Of a stretch of DNA of 64,000 bases, positions 1-8,803 are shown piece by piece. Both the position numbers and the translations under genes were made by a program. The notes under the pieces are model-generated. The model saw only the letters and a program-made list of their open reading frames with translations, was not told the DNA's origin and did no database searches. Position 1 is the first letter of the stretch, and each line of letters opens with the position of its first letter. Origin of the DNA: Desulfosoma sp. (GTDB taxonomy: Bacteria > Desulfobacterota > Syntrophobacteria > Syntrophobacterales > DSM-9756); contig JBBFKY010000008.1 in assembly GCA_037481875.1 (NCBI GenBank), positions 1 to 64,000 of the forward strand, in the 5' to 3' direction.

Positions 1-15
1 TACGATACATGCGAC

Positions 16-906
16 ATGATACTTTTATGTACAGACACAATCTCACGGATTAAGGCAATCGTGAAGCGATCCCATTCCTCAGGCGATATGCTGTTCAATA
101 AGACATCTCTTGAGCGTGACGTATTCTTTGGCTTGTCACATGATGTGAGTAAAACTACATTCGTTCTTTTTCATTCAGGGCTATCACTTTCACTGAGTGA
201 TTTACAACTAATTTCCACGAATGATATTGATGTTCAAATCAGGCAAAGGAAAGCAATTCTGTGGGAAGGCCGTCTGCATGCCGGACAGCCTGTCCGCCTG
301 AGGCTGGATGGTCTCTTTTTTGATTCTGAAGCTTTTGATCTTTTGAGCAAGCAGATGAAGCGATATGCTTTGCTAGATTTGGTCACAGCGGCAGTTGGTC
401 AAGATCCTCGACCGCCTGTTTCTATGCCCATCCTTCAATTCGCTCGAAACTATGTACCTTTTGCGCATTATGACTCTTTCATCCCGACTGCCAATCTTAC
501 TGATGCTGGAGTTGAATTCCTGCAGGGGTGGAGCCATTTCGAAAAGTGGGGCGTTTGGAGTGAGGATAACTTTGCGACTCTTTTGATTCATACCGGCGAG
601 GGATCAAAAGCTTATGAAGTCACATTCCGGCTGCACGGCTATAGCCCGCCAGAAAACCCGGTTCGTATGTTGCGGCTTACAGTGAATGGGCGTCCCTTAG
701 GCGCGCTGAGGCTGTCGGGAGGAGTAGGACCTTCTGATTATCGTTTTATGTTCCGTACGCGCCCGGACGAGAAGTTCATTAATTTCGGATTTGAAATCGA
801 GAATCCGGTATCACCCGCTGAGCTCGGACGTGGTTCCGACCCACGGCGCCTTGGTGTGGGACTCTCCGGGTTCAAACTGAGAAAACTTGCGGAGACGGTG
901 AAATGA
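16..906 (+). CDS. Hypothetical protein, possibly 5'-truncated
   Basis: I do not recognise a named function. The reading frame is open back to base 1, so the protein may start outside the window and the ATG at 16 may be internal. The C-terminal part (about residues 150-290) has alternating hydrophobic strands and a W-x-H-F-E-x-W-G-x-W-S motif, as in beta-sandwich domains attached to surface-glycan proteins (weak family impression). No membrane segments or signal peptide are visible. The stop overlaps the next start as ATGA, so it is translationally coupled to the GT2 gene and belongs to the same glycan operon. A role in polysaccharide synthesis is inferred from position only. Confidence 0.6.
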   Translation: MILLCTDTISRIKAIVKRSHSSGDMLFNKTSLERDVFFGLSHDVSKTTFVLFHSGLSLSLSDLQLISTNDIDVQIRQRKAILWEGRLHAGQPVRLRLDGLFFDSEAFDLLSKQMKRYALLDLVTAAVGQDPRPPVSMPILQFARNYVPFAHYDSFIPTANLTDAGVEFLQGWSHFEKWGVWSEDNFATLLIHTGEGSKAYEVTFRLHGYSPPENPVRMLRLTVNGRPLGALRLSGGVGPSDYRFMFRTRPDEKFINFGFEIENPVSPAELGRGSDPRRLGVGLSGFKLRKLAETVK

Positions 907-1889
907 GTGTCTTGCTAAGTTTCGTAATCCCGGTCAAAGACGAGGAAAGCAGCCTCAAAGAACTCGCAGACCGGATCTTTGATGCCGTCCGGTCGTGCGG
1001 ACCAGCATACCGTTCGGAACTGATCTTCGTTGACGACGGCAGCACGGACCGTAGCTGGGAGGTGATCCGGTCTATTTCCGGGCGCTATCCTGAGGCGGTG
1101 AAGGCGATCCGTTTCCGGCGCAATCTCGGCAAAGCGTTCGCATTGGAGGCGGGATTCCGGAAGTGTGATGGCGATGTCGTTTTCACGATGGATGCGGATC
1201 TGCAGGACGACCCCAAGGAAATTCCTCGTTTCCTCAAAAAACTCGAGGAAGGCTATGATCTAGTCTCCGGGTGGAAGAAAATCCGTCACGATCCTTTGTC
1301 GAAAACTCTGCCCTCCCGAGTGTTCAATGGTGTCATGGCGTGGGTCAGCGGGGTGAAGTTGCACGACTTCAATTGCGGCTTCAAGTGCTACCGCCGGGAG
1401 GTTGTGAACAACCTCCATCTTTACGGGGAGTTGCATCGATTCATCCCAGTGCTCGTCGCGGATCTCGGCTATCGCGTCGGTGAAATCGAGGTCGAACACC
1501 ATCCACGGCTGTACGGCCGATCCAAGTATGGATGGGAGCGCTACATCCGGGGCTTCATTGATATGCTGACGGTGTTTGCAACCACGCGATGGATGGTCAA
1601 GCCTGGGCATCTGTTCGGAGGTGTCGGCATGGTGCTAGGCCTGATCGGTGGTCTCAGTTTGATATATCTCTTCATGGTGTGGCTATTTGGATCGCAGCCG
1701 ATTGGAAAGCGTCCTTTGCTGGCCTTTGGTGTTCTCATGTCGCTCGCCTCCCTGCAAATGATCTCGCTGGGCGTGGTTGCCGAATTCCACATTAAGAGCT
1801 TTTCGATTGATCTGGATCGCTATGTGTCTGAACGGGTTGAAACACACCATCCATCAACAGGCTGTGCGACCACACAGGGAACAAAATGA
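903..1889 (+). CDS. Family 2 glycosyltransferase, polyprenyl-phosphate type
   Basis: This is a GT-A fold glycosyltransferase that probably transfers a sugar from a nucleotide donor to a polyprenyl phosphate at the inner membrane, like dolichyl-phosphate mannosyltransferase, ArnC or GtrB. An N-terminal catalytic domain (about residues 5-225) carries DDGSTDRSW and the metal-binding DADLQDDP motif. Two C-terminal hydrophobic segments follow, around residues 235-260 and 272-297. The length of 328 aa is usual for the family. It overlaps the upstream gene by 4 bases and the downstream methyltransferase by 4 bases, so the three form one operon. The sugar and acceptor cannot be told from sequence. 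Confidence 0.92.
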   Translation: MSVLLSFVIPVKDEESSLKELADRIFDAVRSCGPAYRSELIFVDDGSTDRSWEVIRSISGRYPEAVKAIRFRRNLGKAFALEAGFRKCDGDVVFTMDADLQDDPKEIPRFLKKLEEGYDLVSGWKKIRHDPLSKTLPSRVFNGVMAWVSGVKLHDFNCGFKCYRREVVNNLHLYGELHRFIPVLVADLGYRVGEIEVEHHPRLYGRSKYGWERYIRGFIDMLTVFATTRWMVKPGHLFGGVGMVLGLIGGLSLIYLFMVWLFGSQPIGKRPLLAFGVLMSLASLQMISLGVVAEFHIKSFSIDLDRYVSERVETHHPSTGCATTQGTK

Positions 1890-2491
1890 GAATTGAAAAC
1901 GGTGTAATTGTAGGAAGCAACGGGAAGTACGAGATCGGCAATCCTATTGCGCGGTATTTGATCTCCCGTTTTGATCGGGCGGTGCTGGAGAGTATCCGCG
2001 AATCATCACCGTCCTCGGTCCTCGAGGTCGGATGCGGTGAGGGGCATGTCACTGACCTGATCCTCAAGAGTGGTGTTTCGAGGTTGCTGGCCACCGATAT
2101 TTCGGTGTCTTTGATCAAGGAAAACAGCATGCGATCGAACGATCCTCGGGTAACGTTCAAGGTGGCCGATCTCATGTCGCTGTCGGTCGAAGAACGATAC
2201 GATCTCGTCGTATGCTGCGAGGTGCTCGAACATGTCGAGGATCCAGACCGCGCCCTGGATATCCTGCATGCGCTCGATGCCCGGGAGTACGTATTGAGCG
2301 TTCCGAGAGAGCCGATCTGGAGAATACTGAACATTTGCAGGGGGGCCTACCTCCGGGACCTCGGGAATAGTCCGGGGCACATCCATCACTTCTCGAGGCG
2401 TGCGTTCGTGAAGTTCGTTGAGCGTAGGTTCGTCGTGCAGTCCATCCGTTCCCCGGTGCCGTGGACGGTGCTCAGATGCCGCCCAAAGTGA
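1886..2491 (+). CDS. Class I SAM-dependent methyltransferase
   Basis: This small methyltransferase of 201 aa has a Rossmann-type SAM-binding core. The glycine motif EVGCGEGHVT lies near residues 48-57, an acidic post-motif (ATDIS) near 70, and CCEVLEHVEDP near 110-120, as in UbiE/Methyltransf_11 proteins. The last third is short, so substrate recognition is probably simple or shared with a partner. The start overlaps the GT2 stop (ATGA), so it is the last gene of the coupled trio. The most likely role is modifying a glycan or lipid-linked intermediate (inference from context). A strong hairpin follows the stop. Confidence 0.88.
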   Translation: MRIENGVIVGSNGKYEIGNPIARYLISRFDRAVLESIRESSPSSVLEVGCGEGHVTDLILKSGVSRLLATDISVSLIKENSMRSNDPRVTFKVADLMSLSVEERYDLVVCCEVLEHVEDPDRALDILHALDAREYVLSVPREPIWRILNICRGAYLRDLGNSPGHIHHFSRRAFVKFVERRFVVQSIRSPVPWTVLRCRPK

Positions 2492-2493
2492 AC

Positions 2494-2523
2494 GCGTGTT
2501 CTTCCATGTTAGGAAGAACACGC
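2494..2523 (+). terminator. Long perfect hairpin after the glycan operon
   Basis: A perfect 12-bp inverted repeat (GCGTGTTCTTCC / GGAAGAACACGC) with a 6-base loop begins two bases after the methyltransferase stop. There is no clear U-tract, so it may be a terminator working on either strand, or an mRNA 3'-end stabiliser. Confidence 0.65.
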
Positions 2524-2743
2524 AACCCGATCCTTTCTGCTGTCGGCTCCGCAAATTAGATGGCCTCGGCGTGACGGTGGTATGATCATTCCTGCGTTGT
2601 GACGTTGTTTCGGAGGCGGTCTCTGGTAGCATGGGTGAAACGCCACCAGAAAGAACCGGCAACTTTTCCCTAAAACTCCGCTGCGTGGACGATAATGCTT
2701 TGTCAGACCGCCCCCCGAACCAAACAGTTTTGGGACTGTCAAG

Positions 2744-3524
2744 GTGCGTGCTACATTGGGGGGAGGCACTCTCTTGGCTGTTGCAGGGGTTATTTTAGTC
2801 GTTTTTCGCCTGCGTGAATACGGCCCGGGAATTGATCTCGCCTGTTTCAGCGGACAGGTTATTCCAGGGCTGACTGTCTTAGTCTGCATATATAGTTTGT
2901 CCAACTTTATGCTCGCCTTTGCGTGGCGGCATCTCCTCTATGTGCGTGGAATCCATGCAACAGGCCAGTGGGCAGTCAGGGCTTTCGGTGTTTTCCAGCT
3001 CGCCAAATATGTCCCTGGAAACATCTTTCGCCTGGCGGGAAGGCAGGCGATGGAAATGCCAGACGCGATAAACGGTTGGGCGCTCGCCAGATCCACGATA
3101 TGGGATCTTGGCTTGCTCGTTCTGGCCGGATCGAAATTCGGGGTTTTGGCCCTTCCTTTGATCGAACCCTCCTTTCAAGGGTCATGGGCCATGGGGGTTT
3201 TTGCCATCGTCGTCGGCACGGTCGGCCTGGGAATCGGGCGTTTTGTCGGAGCACCACCCCCGCGAGCATTCATCTTGTACGTCCGTTTCCTCCTCGTTTC
3301 ATGCCTGCTTTTTGTCGCGCTTAAGGGGATCTTGACCCACGCGTGTGGCAGCCTTTGGGGCGCCCGCAGCGGTCGGGGTGCGGGAGATGGTCCTGATGTT
3401 CCTGTTAAAGGGCGTCGTGACAGAGGCGGATTTAGTTCTTGCCGTGGTTCTTGGCCGGGCAGTCATAACAGGCGAGAACGCCTTGTTTGGCGCGATGGCA
3501 ACCTTATTCAATCCCAGACGATAG
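2744..3524 (+). pseudogene. Frameshifted flippase-like membrane protein (UPF0104 / LPG-synthase TM family)
   Basis: The first ~200 codons from the GTG at 2744 encode a polytopic membrane protein of the lysylphosphatidylglycerol-synthase TM/UPF0104 group, including the family-like FQLAKYVPGNIFRL segment. Near 3335-3345 the reading shifts by +1. The original frame becomes Arg/Gly-rich and ends at 3532. The frame from 3345 to the TAG at 3522-3524 instead gives AAVGVREMVLMFLLKG, the conserved C-terminal VGVRE motif of the family, then a hydrophobic stretch. Without the shift the protein would be about 260 aa. It may be a real lesion or a sequencing error. By location it probably moved a lipid-linked glycan. 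Confidence 0.8.
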
Positions 3525-3555
3525 CGAACTGATACCGCTTGGGGAAACGGCCTGA

Positions 3556-3591
3556 CTTTATTGGCATATTGATTGCGTCAACTCAATAAAG
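3556..3591 (+). other. Inverted repeat CTTTATTG/CAATAAAG
   Basis: An 8-bp perfect inverted repeat with a 20-base spacer lies between the flippase remnant and the protease gene. It could be a weak terminator or part of the protease control region. Confidence 0.3.
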
Positions 3592-3693
3592 ATTAATGGT
3601 CACGTAAAAAAATGACAACAGTATCTGTTTGTGAGCATTTTCAGGCAAGCAACACAGCCATAGGACAAAAGAACCATATTCCAGGAGGGCCAC

Positions 3694-5688
3694 ATGAAAA
3701 AAAGCATATTCACCATGTTCCAACGTGCCTTGGTCCTGAGCATACTCACCGTGGGAATTCACGCAGCATCGATAAATGCCCAGGAGATAGAAGATATTGC
3801 CGAATCCATCTCGCGGGCAGGCGCACGGTGGCAGGCTCGAGAAAACTCCATTTCCCGCCTGCACCCAGAGTCACGCCGAATGCTTTTGGGCGCGATACCG
3901 GAGACGGCCGGGCCCCTAGACGAGGAGCCTCTGACAGCGGCCCCAACCACAGCCCTTCCCCCGCAGTTTGACTGGCAGAATTACAATGGAGGGGATTACG
4001 TCACCGGCATCAGGAATCAAGGATTGTGCGGGTCATGCTGGGCCTTTGCCACGACCGCGGCCCTGGAATCCCAGGTTCTCATCAGCCAAAAACTGCCCGG
4101 CAAGGAGCTGGATCTTTCGGAACAGATCCTTATTTCCTGCTCCAATGCGGGCGATTGCTCGGGTGGATATGTGAGTCTAGCGTCCGATTTTTTGACGAAT
4201 CCCGGAACGGCAAAAGAGGCGTGCTACCCCTACACTGCAACCAACGGCACATGTAGCAATGCCTGTGAGTTGTGGACCCACAGCGCTTATCACTTTTTAG
4301 ATTGGGGATATACCAACAGCGGCGACTACGCTACCGTCTCGGAGATCAAAAACGGCATATATTTTTACGGCCCCTTGGTGGTCAGCATGGCGGTATATAC
4401 TGATTTTTATTACTATGGTTCCGGTGTTTACTCCTATGTCTGGGGTTTCTTTGAAGGATATCACGCCATCCTGGTCATCGGATGGGACGATTCTCAAAGT
4501 GCTTTCATCTGCAAAAACAGCTGGGGCACCGACTGGGGAGAAAACGGGTACTTCAGGATCGCTTACAGTGAGCTCGTCTCACCGGTTCGTTTTGGATACT
4601 ATACATACCATTACAAAGGCGCATCCGGCCCGCAGACAGTAGCGGAAGCGGTGGTTGTGATATCCGGGAACTTTGACGCAGATGCGGCTGAGGAGTTCGC
4701 CGTTGCCCAAAAGCTGATGGACTCCACGGTACTGATCACTTGGTACGATGACTCAACTCACGGCGGAGCACAGCTGGCCCAGACCACCACCGGTGGGGTG
4801 CGAGAAATGGCCTTTGCAGCGGGACGGTTCGATTCCGATCTGCAAGACGAACTAGCCATGGCATGCGTGCAGGCGGACGGTACCCTAGCCGTGATTCTTT
4901 TCGACTCCGACGGAAGGAGGATCGCAAAGGCAGTGGGCGGCGTTTGCTTCGATGTGAGCATTGCGACGGGACAATTCGACGGTGACGCTTTTGACGAGTT
5001 CGTGGTGAGCTTGCGCCAGTCGAATGGAACCCTTGCCGCCATCACCTTTGATCAAGACGGCAGGCGGCTGGGAAAAAGCGTGGGGGGCGCGTGTTCGGCC
5101 CCCAAGATCGCTTCGGGCAACTTCGATTCCGACGCTTCGGATGACGAATACGTGGTCGCTCTTCGCCAGTCCGACGGAACGCTCGCGGCCATCAGCTTTC
5201 AGGGAGACGGAACCCGGATCGGAAAAGGTGTGGGCGGCCGCTGTTCCGAAGTGTCCGTGGCGGCGGGGAACTTTCGCTCCGAGAACGACCCCAAACAAGA
5301 ATACGTGGTATCGCTGCTTCAGTCCGACGGAACGCTTGCGGCCATCACCTTTTATGCGAGCGGAGAGAGGATCGCAAAAGGTGTGGGTGGCGTGTGCTCC
5401 CATCCCCAGGTGACTTCGGGAACCTTTGCGGGCACCACCCCCCTGGACGGCTATGCGGTGGCGCTCTTGCAGTGCGATGCCACACCTGCGGTGATTTTCT
5501 ACGATGGTGAGGGCCATCGACTGGGTAAAGGTATGCAGTCTATGGTGGCGGCAAATGCTTCCGCAACAATGGCTGACGTGGATCGCGACGGCTACGACGA
5601 GGGTATCCTAGCATGGGTCGATGACTTTGGTCTCGCCCATTGGGCCGTTTTCGATGAAAACGGCTCTCTGATCATGACCGCCCCATAA
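3694..5688 (+). CDS. Secreted papain-family (C1A) protease with seven C-terminal propeller-like repeats
   Basis: This is an exported cysteine protease. An N-terminal signal peptide (lysines, hydrophobic core, then AASINAQ) is followed by a short propeptide and a papain domain from about residue 90 to 305. The oxyanion Gln109 and nucleophile Cys115 lie in RNQGLCGSCWAF, the catalytic His257 in GYHAILVIGW, and Asn275 in KNSWGTDWG, so the active site is complete. Residues ~315-664 hold seven ~50-residue repeats, several with D-x-D-x-x-x-D/E acidic loops and DGTLA-I-F-D-G-R cores, consistent with a seven-bladed FG-GAP-like propeller. An AGGAGG ribosome site precedes the ATG. No neighbouring gene explains its target. 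Confidence 0.93.
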   Translation: MKKSIFTMFQRALVLSILTVGIHAASINAQEIEDIAESISRAGARWQARENSISRLHPESRRMLLGAIPETAGPLDEEPLTAAPTTALPPQFDWQNYNGGDYVTGIRNQGLCGSCWAFATTAALESQVLISQKLPGKELDLSEQILISCSNAGDCSGGYVSLASDFLTNPGTAKEACYPYTATNGTCSNACELWTHSAYHFLDWGYTNSGDYATVSEIKNGIYFYGPLVVSMAVYTDFYYYGSGVYSYVWGFFEGYHAILVIGWDDSQSAFICKNSWGTDWGENGYFRIAYSELVSPVRFGYYTYHYKGASGPQTVAEAVVVISGNFDADAAEEFAVAQKLMDSTVLITWYDDSTHGGAQLAQTTTGGVREMAFAAGRFDSDLQDELAMACVQADGTLAVILFDSDGRRIAKAVGGVCFDVSIATGQFDGDAFDEFVVSLRQSNGTLAAITFDQDGRRLGKSVGGACSAPKIASGNFDSDASDDEYVVALRQSDGTLAAISFQGDGTRIGKGVGGRCSEVSVAAGNFRSENDPKQEYVVSLLQSDGTLAAITFYASGERIAKGVGGVCSHPQVTSGTFAGTTPLDGYAVALLQCDATPAVIFYDGEGHRLGKGMQSMVAANASATMADVDRDGYDEGILAWVDDFGLAHWAVFDENGSLIMTAP

Positions 5689-5729
5689 AGAGGTTAGGCG
5701 AGGATTGGGGGCCAAGAGAGAACCATCCA

Positions 5730-5751
5730 GGGGCGGGCTGCAACCCGCCCC
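5730..5751 (+). repeat. GC-rich palindrome GGGGCGGG-N6-CCCGCCCC
   Basis: A perfect 8-bp inverted repeat lies 41 bases after the protease stop. It belongs to the dispersed GC-rich palindromes seen in other intergenic gaps and may also act as a transcription terminator. Confidence 0.6.
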
Positions 5752-6165
5752 GCTCCATTCACCGCGAAGCTTCGATTGCCGATCGAAAAAGCAAGTACTT
5801 TGCCATCTCAGGAAATGTTACCGCTGTTACCAAAGGGTCCGTGAGAGATGCTCGTAGGGGTCTTCCCCTTTTGTTTTCTGACAAAAGTTCAGAGAAAAGG
5901 CGACCACCTGACCCAAGCCCCGGTCGGTTGTGTCGGGGCGTTTCATGAGCCTTGTCTTGATCATAAGTTTCATCGGGCTTCTACGGCTGAAAGCCGCGCC
6001 TGGATTTCCTTTTGATCATTTTTATCACCTGGCTGACAAGAGGTAACATAACGGAACGAAAAGGCATTCTGGGTTGGGTTGGGGCGTGTTTTATTGGGGA
6101 GTTCTGCTGGCGGCACCCTTTGGCCGGGCTGGGATGATGTCGAGAAGATTTCAAGAAGGCATTCG
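5752..6165. other. Gene-free gap before the IS remnant
   Basis: I see no gene here. Short open frames lack ribosome sites and family motifs. The stretch runs up to the putative IS left end at 6166. Confidence 0.5.
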
Positions 6166-6975
6166 TGTCATTTTTCGGCCGATAATGGTCCACGCGTTTT
6201 CACCCGAGATGGTCCACATACTTTCTGCCGAAAGGGTCCAAGCTCGTAATGGTGCGATTCCTCTGAGTAAACCATGGTTTCCTCTCACCATCGGAAACAA
6301 GGAGGAGCCATGCGCAGGTGGGAGAAAACAACCATGGAGATTCGAGAGTTGCTAGGTAGGGTGCAAAAGCGACAAAGTAACCATGAGATTTCGCCGCAGA
6401 TGAAGATCAACAGGAAAACGGTGGCCTGCTATCAAAGATGGGCCAAAGATCAAGGTCTTTTACAAGCGGCATTGCCATCGATCGGGGAGTTGACAGATGT
6501 GCTTGAAGACGGATGGAACCCTTCCACGCCGCCTTAGAACACATCCTCTGCAAAACCGTCCCGGGAGCTGGAGGTTGCGGCCGTCTATCAGCAGTTCATG
6601 GATAGGGGCCACCATGGGAGTTTGTCATCCGTTTATTGCTTCGTTCGGTCCCTTCAGCCCCGAGGCCCGCGGGCGACTGTGCGGGCGGAGACAGCGCCCG
6701 GAGAAGAGGCTCAGACGGTGACCCGTGCCTCGTGCCTTGAGGAAGCCCAGGCTGTTGGGCGTTTTACCCACAAGGTGGTGCAAAACTACCTGGACCATTG
6801 CCCTGAGGAGCGCAGCCACACCGCGGCTTGGCTTTTGTGGTTAGGCAGGGAACTGGGAGCCGGCGGCTGGAATCGGCGGGCTCGCGGGCCATCCATTAGG
6901 GGGATACATCCTACAACACGATCAAGCTGATTCCGCGAGAAGGCCTAGTGGACGTGCCGGTCGTCGTCCTGTGAG
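6166..6975 (+). mobile_element. Decayed IS21-family element (left end plus istA remnant)
   Basis: The probable left end starts at 6166 (TGTCA). It carries closely spaced copies of a subterminal motif, TGGTCCAC at 6186 and 6210 and GGGTCCA at 6234, the multiple terminal repeats typical of IS21 elements. It is followed by a broken istA gene. No istB and no clear right end were found, so the element is dead. Confidence 0.75.
6310..6957 (+). pseudogene. istA: istA transposase remnant, IS21 family
   Basis: The start MRRWEKTTMEIRELLGR and the helix-turn-helix (about residues 10-50, ending NRKTVACYQRW) match IstA N-termini. A TAG at 6535-6537 interrupts the frame where the family usually has Gln. 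The same frame then continues with the IstA-like FVRSLQPRGPRATVR and APGEEAQ. The DDE catalytic core that should follow is missing, and the sequence jumps to a C-terminal-type segment (about 6725-6900). After one more frameshift it ends with SYNTIKLIPREGL. Thus there is a premature stop, a large internal deletion and a frameshift, and no active transposase can be made. Confidence 0.82.
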
Positions 6976-8167
6976 CGGCTCCCCCGCAAAGGCTTTCGCT
7001 CGCTCAGCCCAGGAACTCTTTGACCAAGGGTTGGAGGCCTTTCACGAAAAGGACACACGAGCTCATATCTTTGTTGAACCTAAATAGTCAGTTCCAATGA
7101 GACCGAATTGGAAAATGGCGCCAAAATGTGGTTTAATTAGTTAATTTCCCTTGAAAAGAGCCTATTTTCCATTATAACTTCTCTATTCAGATACTCCGGT
7201 AAACAGGCACCAAAAAAGTGAAAAACACTGTAGCCGATTCTGCCGTTCCTGAAGAGGAATTCAAGGGCAAGAACCTTACCCGGTTCGGAGGTCGCTGTCT
7301 CATACTGCGCTTTCTGGATAGCCTCAATGTCCCGGCCCGAATGTCGCCCGTCGGGGAGCAATAGCGAAGACAGATCGGTTATTCCGCTTCGGAAGTCTGC
7401 CTTTTGTGAGTTATCCAAAGACCGCTTCGAGCCCGTGGCATGTGCCATCTATGGTCCACATTGCGAACCCGTTTGAGTGGGCAAGTGCGTCTGACAACAA
7501 GCATGCTCAACGAAAAGGGCAGAGGATTCACATTCGGCATACGTCGGAGGCTGAACCCATCCATGTAGAGATTTACAACGCTCTTGGGCTGCCGACTCCT
7601 CCGCTCAAGAGCGTCGTGAGCGTTGACTGAAAAATCCGTCGTGGAAAAGAAAAAACAATACGCGATAAGAATAACGTACGCGAAAAAATGACAAACTTGG
7701 GTTATGTCTCGCATTTCGAGAGATCATAGACCTTTTGGGGAAGAGTTCCGATTTGATTTCTTGCCACTTTTTTAGTGCCAGCACCAGGGTGACTGACTGA
7801 GTGCCTTTTGGGGGATCTGGTGGTTATAGCGGCGGACATAGCGATAAAGGGTGCCCCTGAGCTCTTTTGAGGGCAGAAATCGAGTATGTGCGATTGACTC
7901 GTTACCCTCCCGCTGTATCACTCAATCATGCCTTGTTTTGGGGACGGCAAGGTTTTACGAGACGGTGCTGAGCACTCGTGTCTTTGCAGACCAGGCCGAC
8001 AGGGTGTCTTCCCGTGGCCTGCGCTCAGTAATGACGTCGAAGGGTCCCGTGAACTCCTTGCGGTTGTCTGGCAAGTCTTTCGTGATCTTAAATGCAGCCT
8101 TTTCAAGAAATCTTTTGAGGAGAAAGGCCCGCAGTAATTTTTCCTGAAAAACAGAGCTTCGCCGGAC
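6976..8167. other. 1.2-kb gene-poor region
   Basis: Several open frames of 60-118 codons occur on both strands (for example minus 7137-7448 and plus 7406-7630), but none has a convincing ribosome site, start or recognisable family. AT content is locally higher (7080-7240 and 7630-7700). The region is probably decayed accessory DNA next to the IS21 remnant. Confidence 0.45.
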
Positions 8168-8345
8168 CGCTTAGGGTGGGCCAACAGAAGTTTTTCTTGA
8201 CTTTTCATGAGGGTTGAGCATTGTGCGGGTGCAAGACGTAAAGCAAAGGAGTCTCCATGGCCCAAAACAAGCACACCTATCGCGATTTGTTTTCAACGGT
8301 TTGGAGTGAGTGTCCGGCCTCCGGCGGGCCTTTTGACTGGATCTC
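8168..8345 (+). repeat. Duplicated promoter-leader segment (copy 1 of 2)
   Basis: About 180 bases here are similar to about 11313-11491, at the start of the HAD-like gene. Shared elements include TTCTTGACTTTT, GAGGGTTG, CATTGTG, the AGCAAAGGAGTC ribosome site and the first ~28 codons (YR-LF--W-EC--GPFD). Similarity ends abruptly afterwards. Confidence 0.8.
8197..8225 (+). promoter_or_regulatory. Putative promoter of the ferredoxin/AOR genes
   Basis: A TTGACT -35 box (8197-8202), 17-base spacer and weak ATTGTG -10 box (8220-8225). The same boxes and spacing recur at 11343-11371, and this conservation supports a real promoter. Confidence 0.55.
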
Positions 8346-8376
8346 CTTTTTCAGAGTCAGGGGCATGGCGCGATGA
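8257..8376 (+). CDS. 39-aa leader ORF, truncated paralogue of the HAD-like gene
   Basis: An ATG at 8257 with a strong AAAGGAG site opens a 39-codon frame. Its first ~29 residues (ending GPFDWIS) match the N-terminus of the HAD-like protein encoded at 11404; after that it diverges and stops. The TGA at 8374-8376 overlaps the ferredoxin ATG (ATGA), so ribosomes ending here could restart on the ferredoxin gene. It is either the stump of a deleted HAD gene kept for its promoter and translational coupling, or a functional leader peptide. The first seems simpler. It is too short to have enzymatic activity. Confidence 0.65.
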   Translation: MAQNKHTYRDLFSTVWSECPASGGPFDWISFFRVRGMAR

Positions 8377-8783
8377 AGGTTTTGCGAGCCACTCATATGG
8401 AACGCTGCATCGGATGCTATTCGTGTGCCCTTGCGTGCGCGCGGCTTGTGCATCGCTGCCTTTCCTGGCAACATTCCGGCATTCGAATTCGCAGTGCCGG
8501 AGGGCTCAGCACAGGCTTTGACGCTCAGCTGTGTCTGGCATGCAACCCGGCTCCGTGCGTTGCAGTCTGCCCCACCGAAGCTTTTTCGCAACGACCGGGA
8601 GGCGGCGTCAAGGTGCAAAGGCATTTGTGTATTCGTTGTGGCGCCTGCGCCAAGGCCTGTCCCGTAGAAGCCGTTTGGCTGGATCCTGAAACCCAGGTGC
8701 CCATCGTGTGTATTCATTGCGGCCGATGTACGCCTTTCTGTCCTCATGAATGTTTGGAAATGTCTGAAGTGCCCGGTTCCTGA
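8373..8783 (+). CDS. Polyferredoxin, AOR partner (4Fe-4S)
   Basis: This 136-aa electron carrier contains four cysteine clusters: CIGCYSCALAC near the N-terminus, CLACNPAPCVAVCP, CIRCGACAKACP and CIHCGRCTPFCP. That is the DmsB/HycB-like arrangement, enough for about four [4Fe-4S] centres. It sits 20 bases upstream of the aldehyde oxidoreductase gene, so it most likely passes electrons from that enzyme to the cell's ferredoxin or quinone pool (inference). It has no signal peptide and should be cytoplasmic. Its start overlaps the stop of the 39-aa leader ORF, and no independent ribosome site is obvious, so translation probably depends on coupling. Confidence 0.9.
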   Translation: MKVLRATHMERCIGCYSCALACARLVHRCLSWQHSGIRIRSAGGLSTGFDAQLCLACNPAPCVAVCPTEAFSQRPGGGVKVQRHLCIRCGACAKACPVEAVWLDPETQVPIVCIHCGRCTPFCPHECLEMSEVPGS

Positions 8784-8803
8784 CAAGGGAACAAGGATGC
8801 ATT

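Noticed and set aside
7137-7448. Minus-strand open frame of 103 codons in the gene-poor region
   Set aside because: No ribosome site, no family resemblance, and it overlaps other equally weak frames.
8277-8786. Minus-strand open frame of 169 codons opposite the ferredoxin
   Set aside because: It lies antisense to a cysteine-motif-rich ferredoxin gene and has no start signal or recognisable domain.
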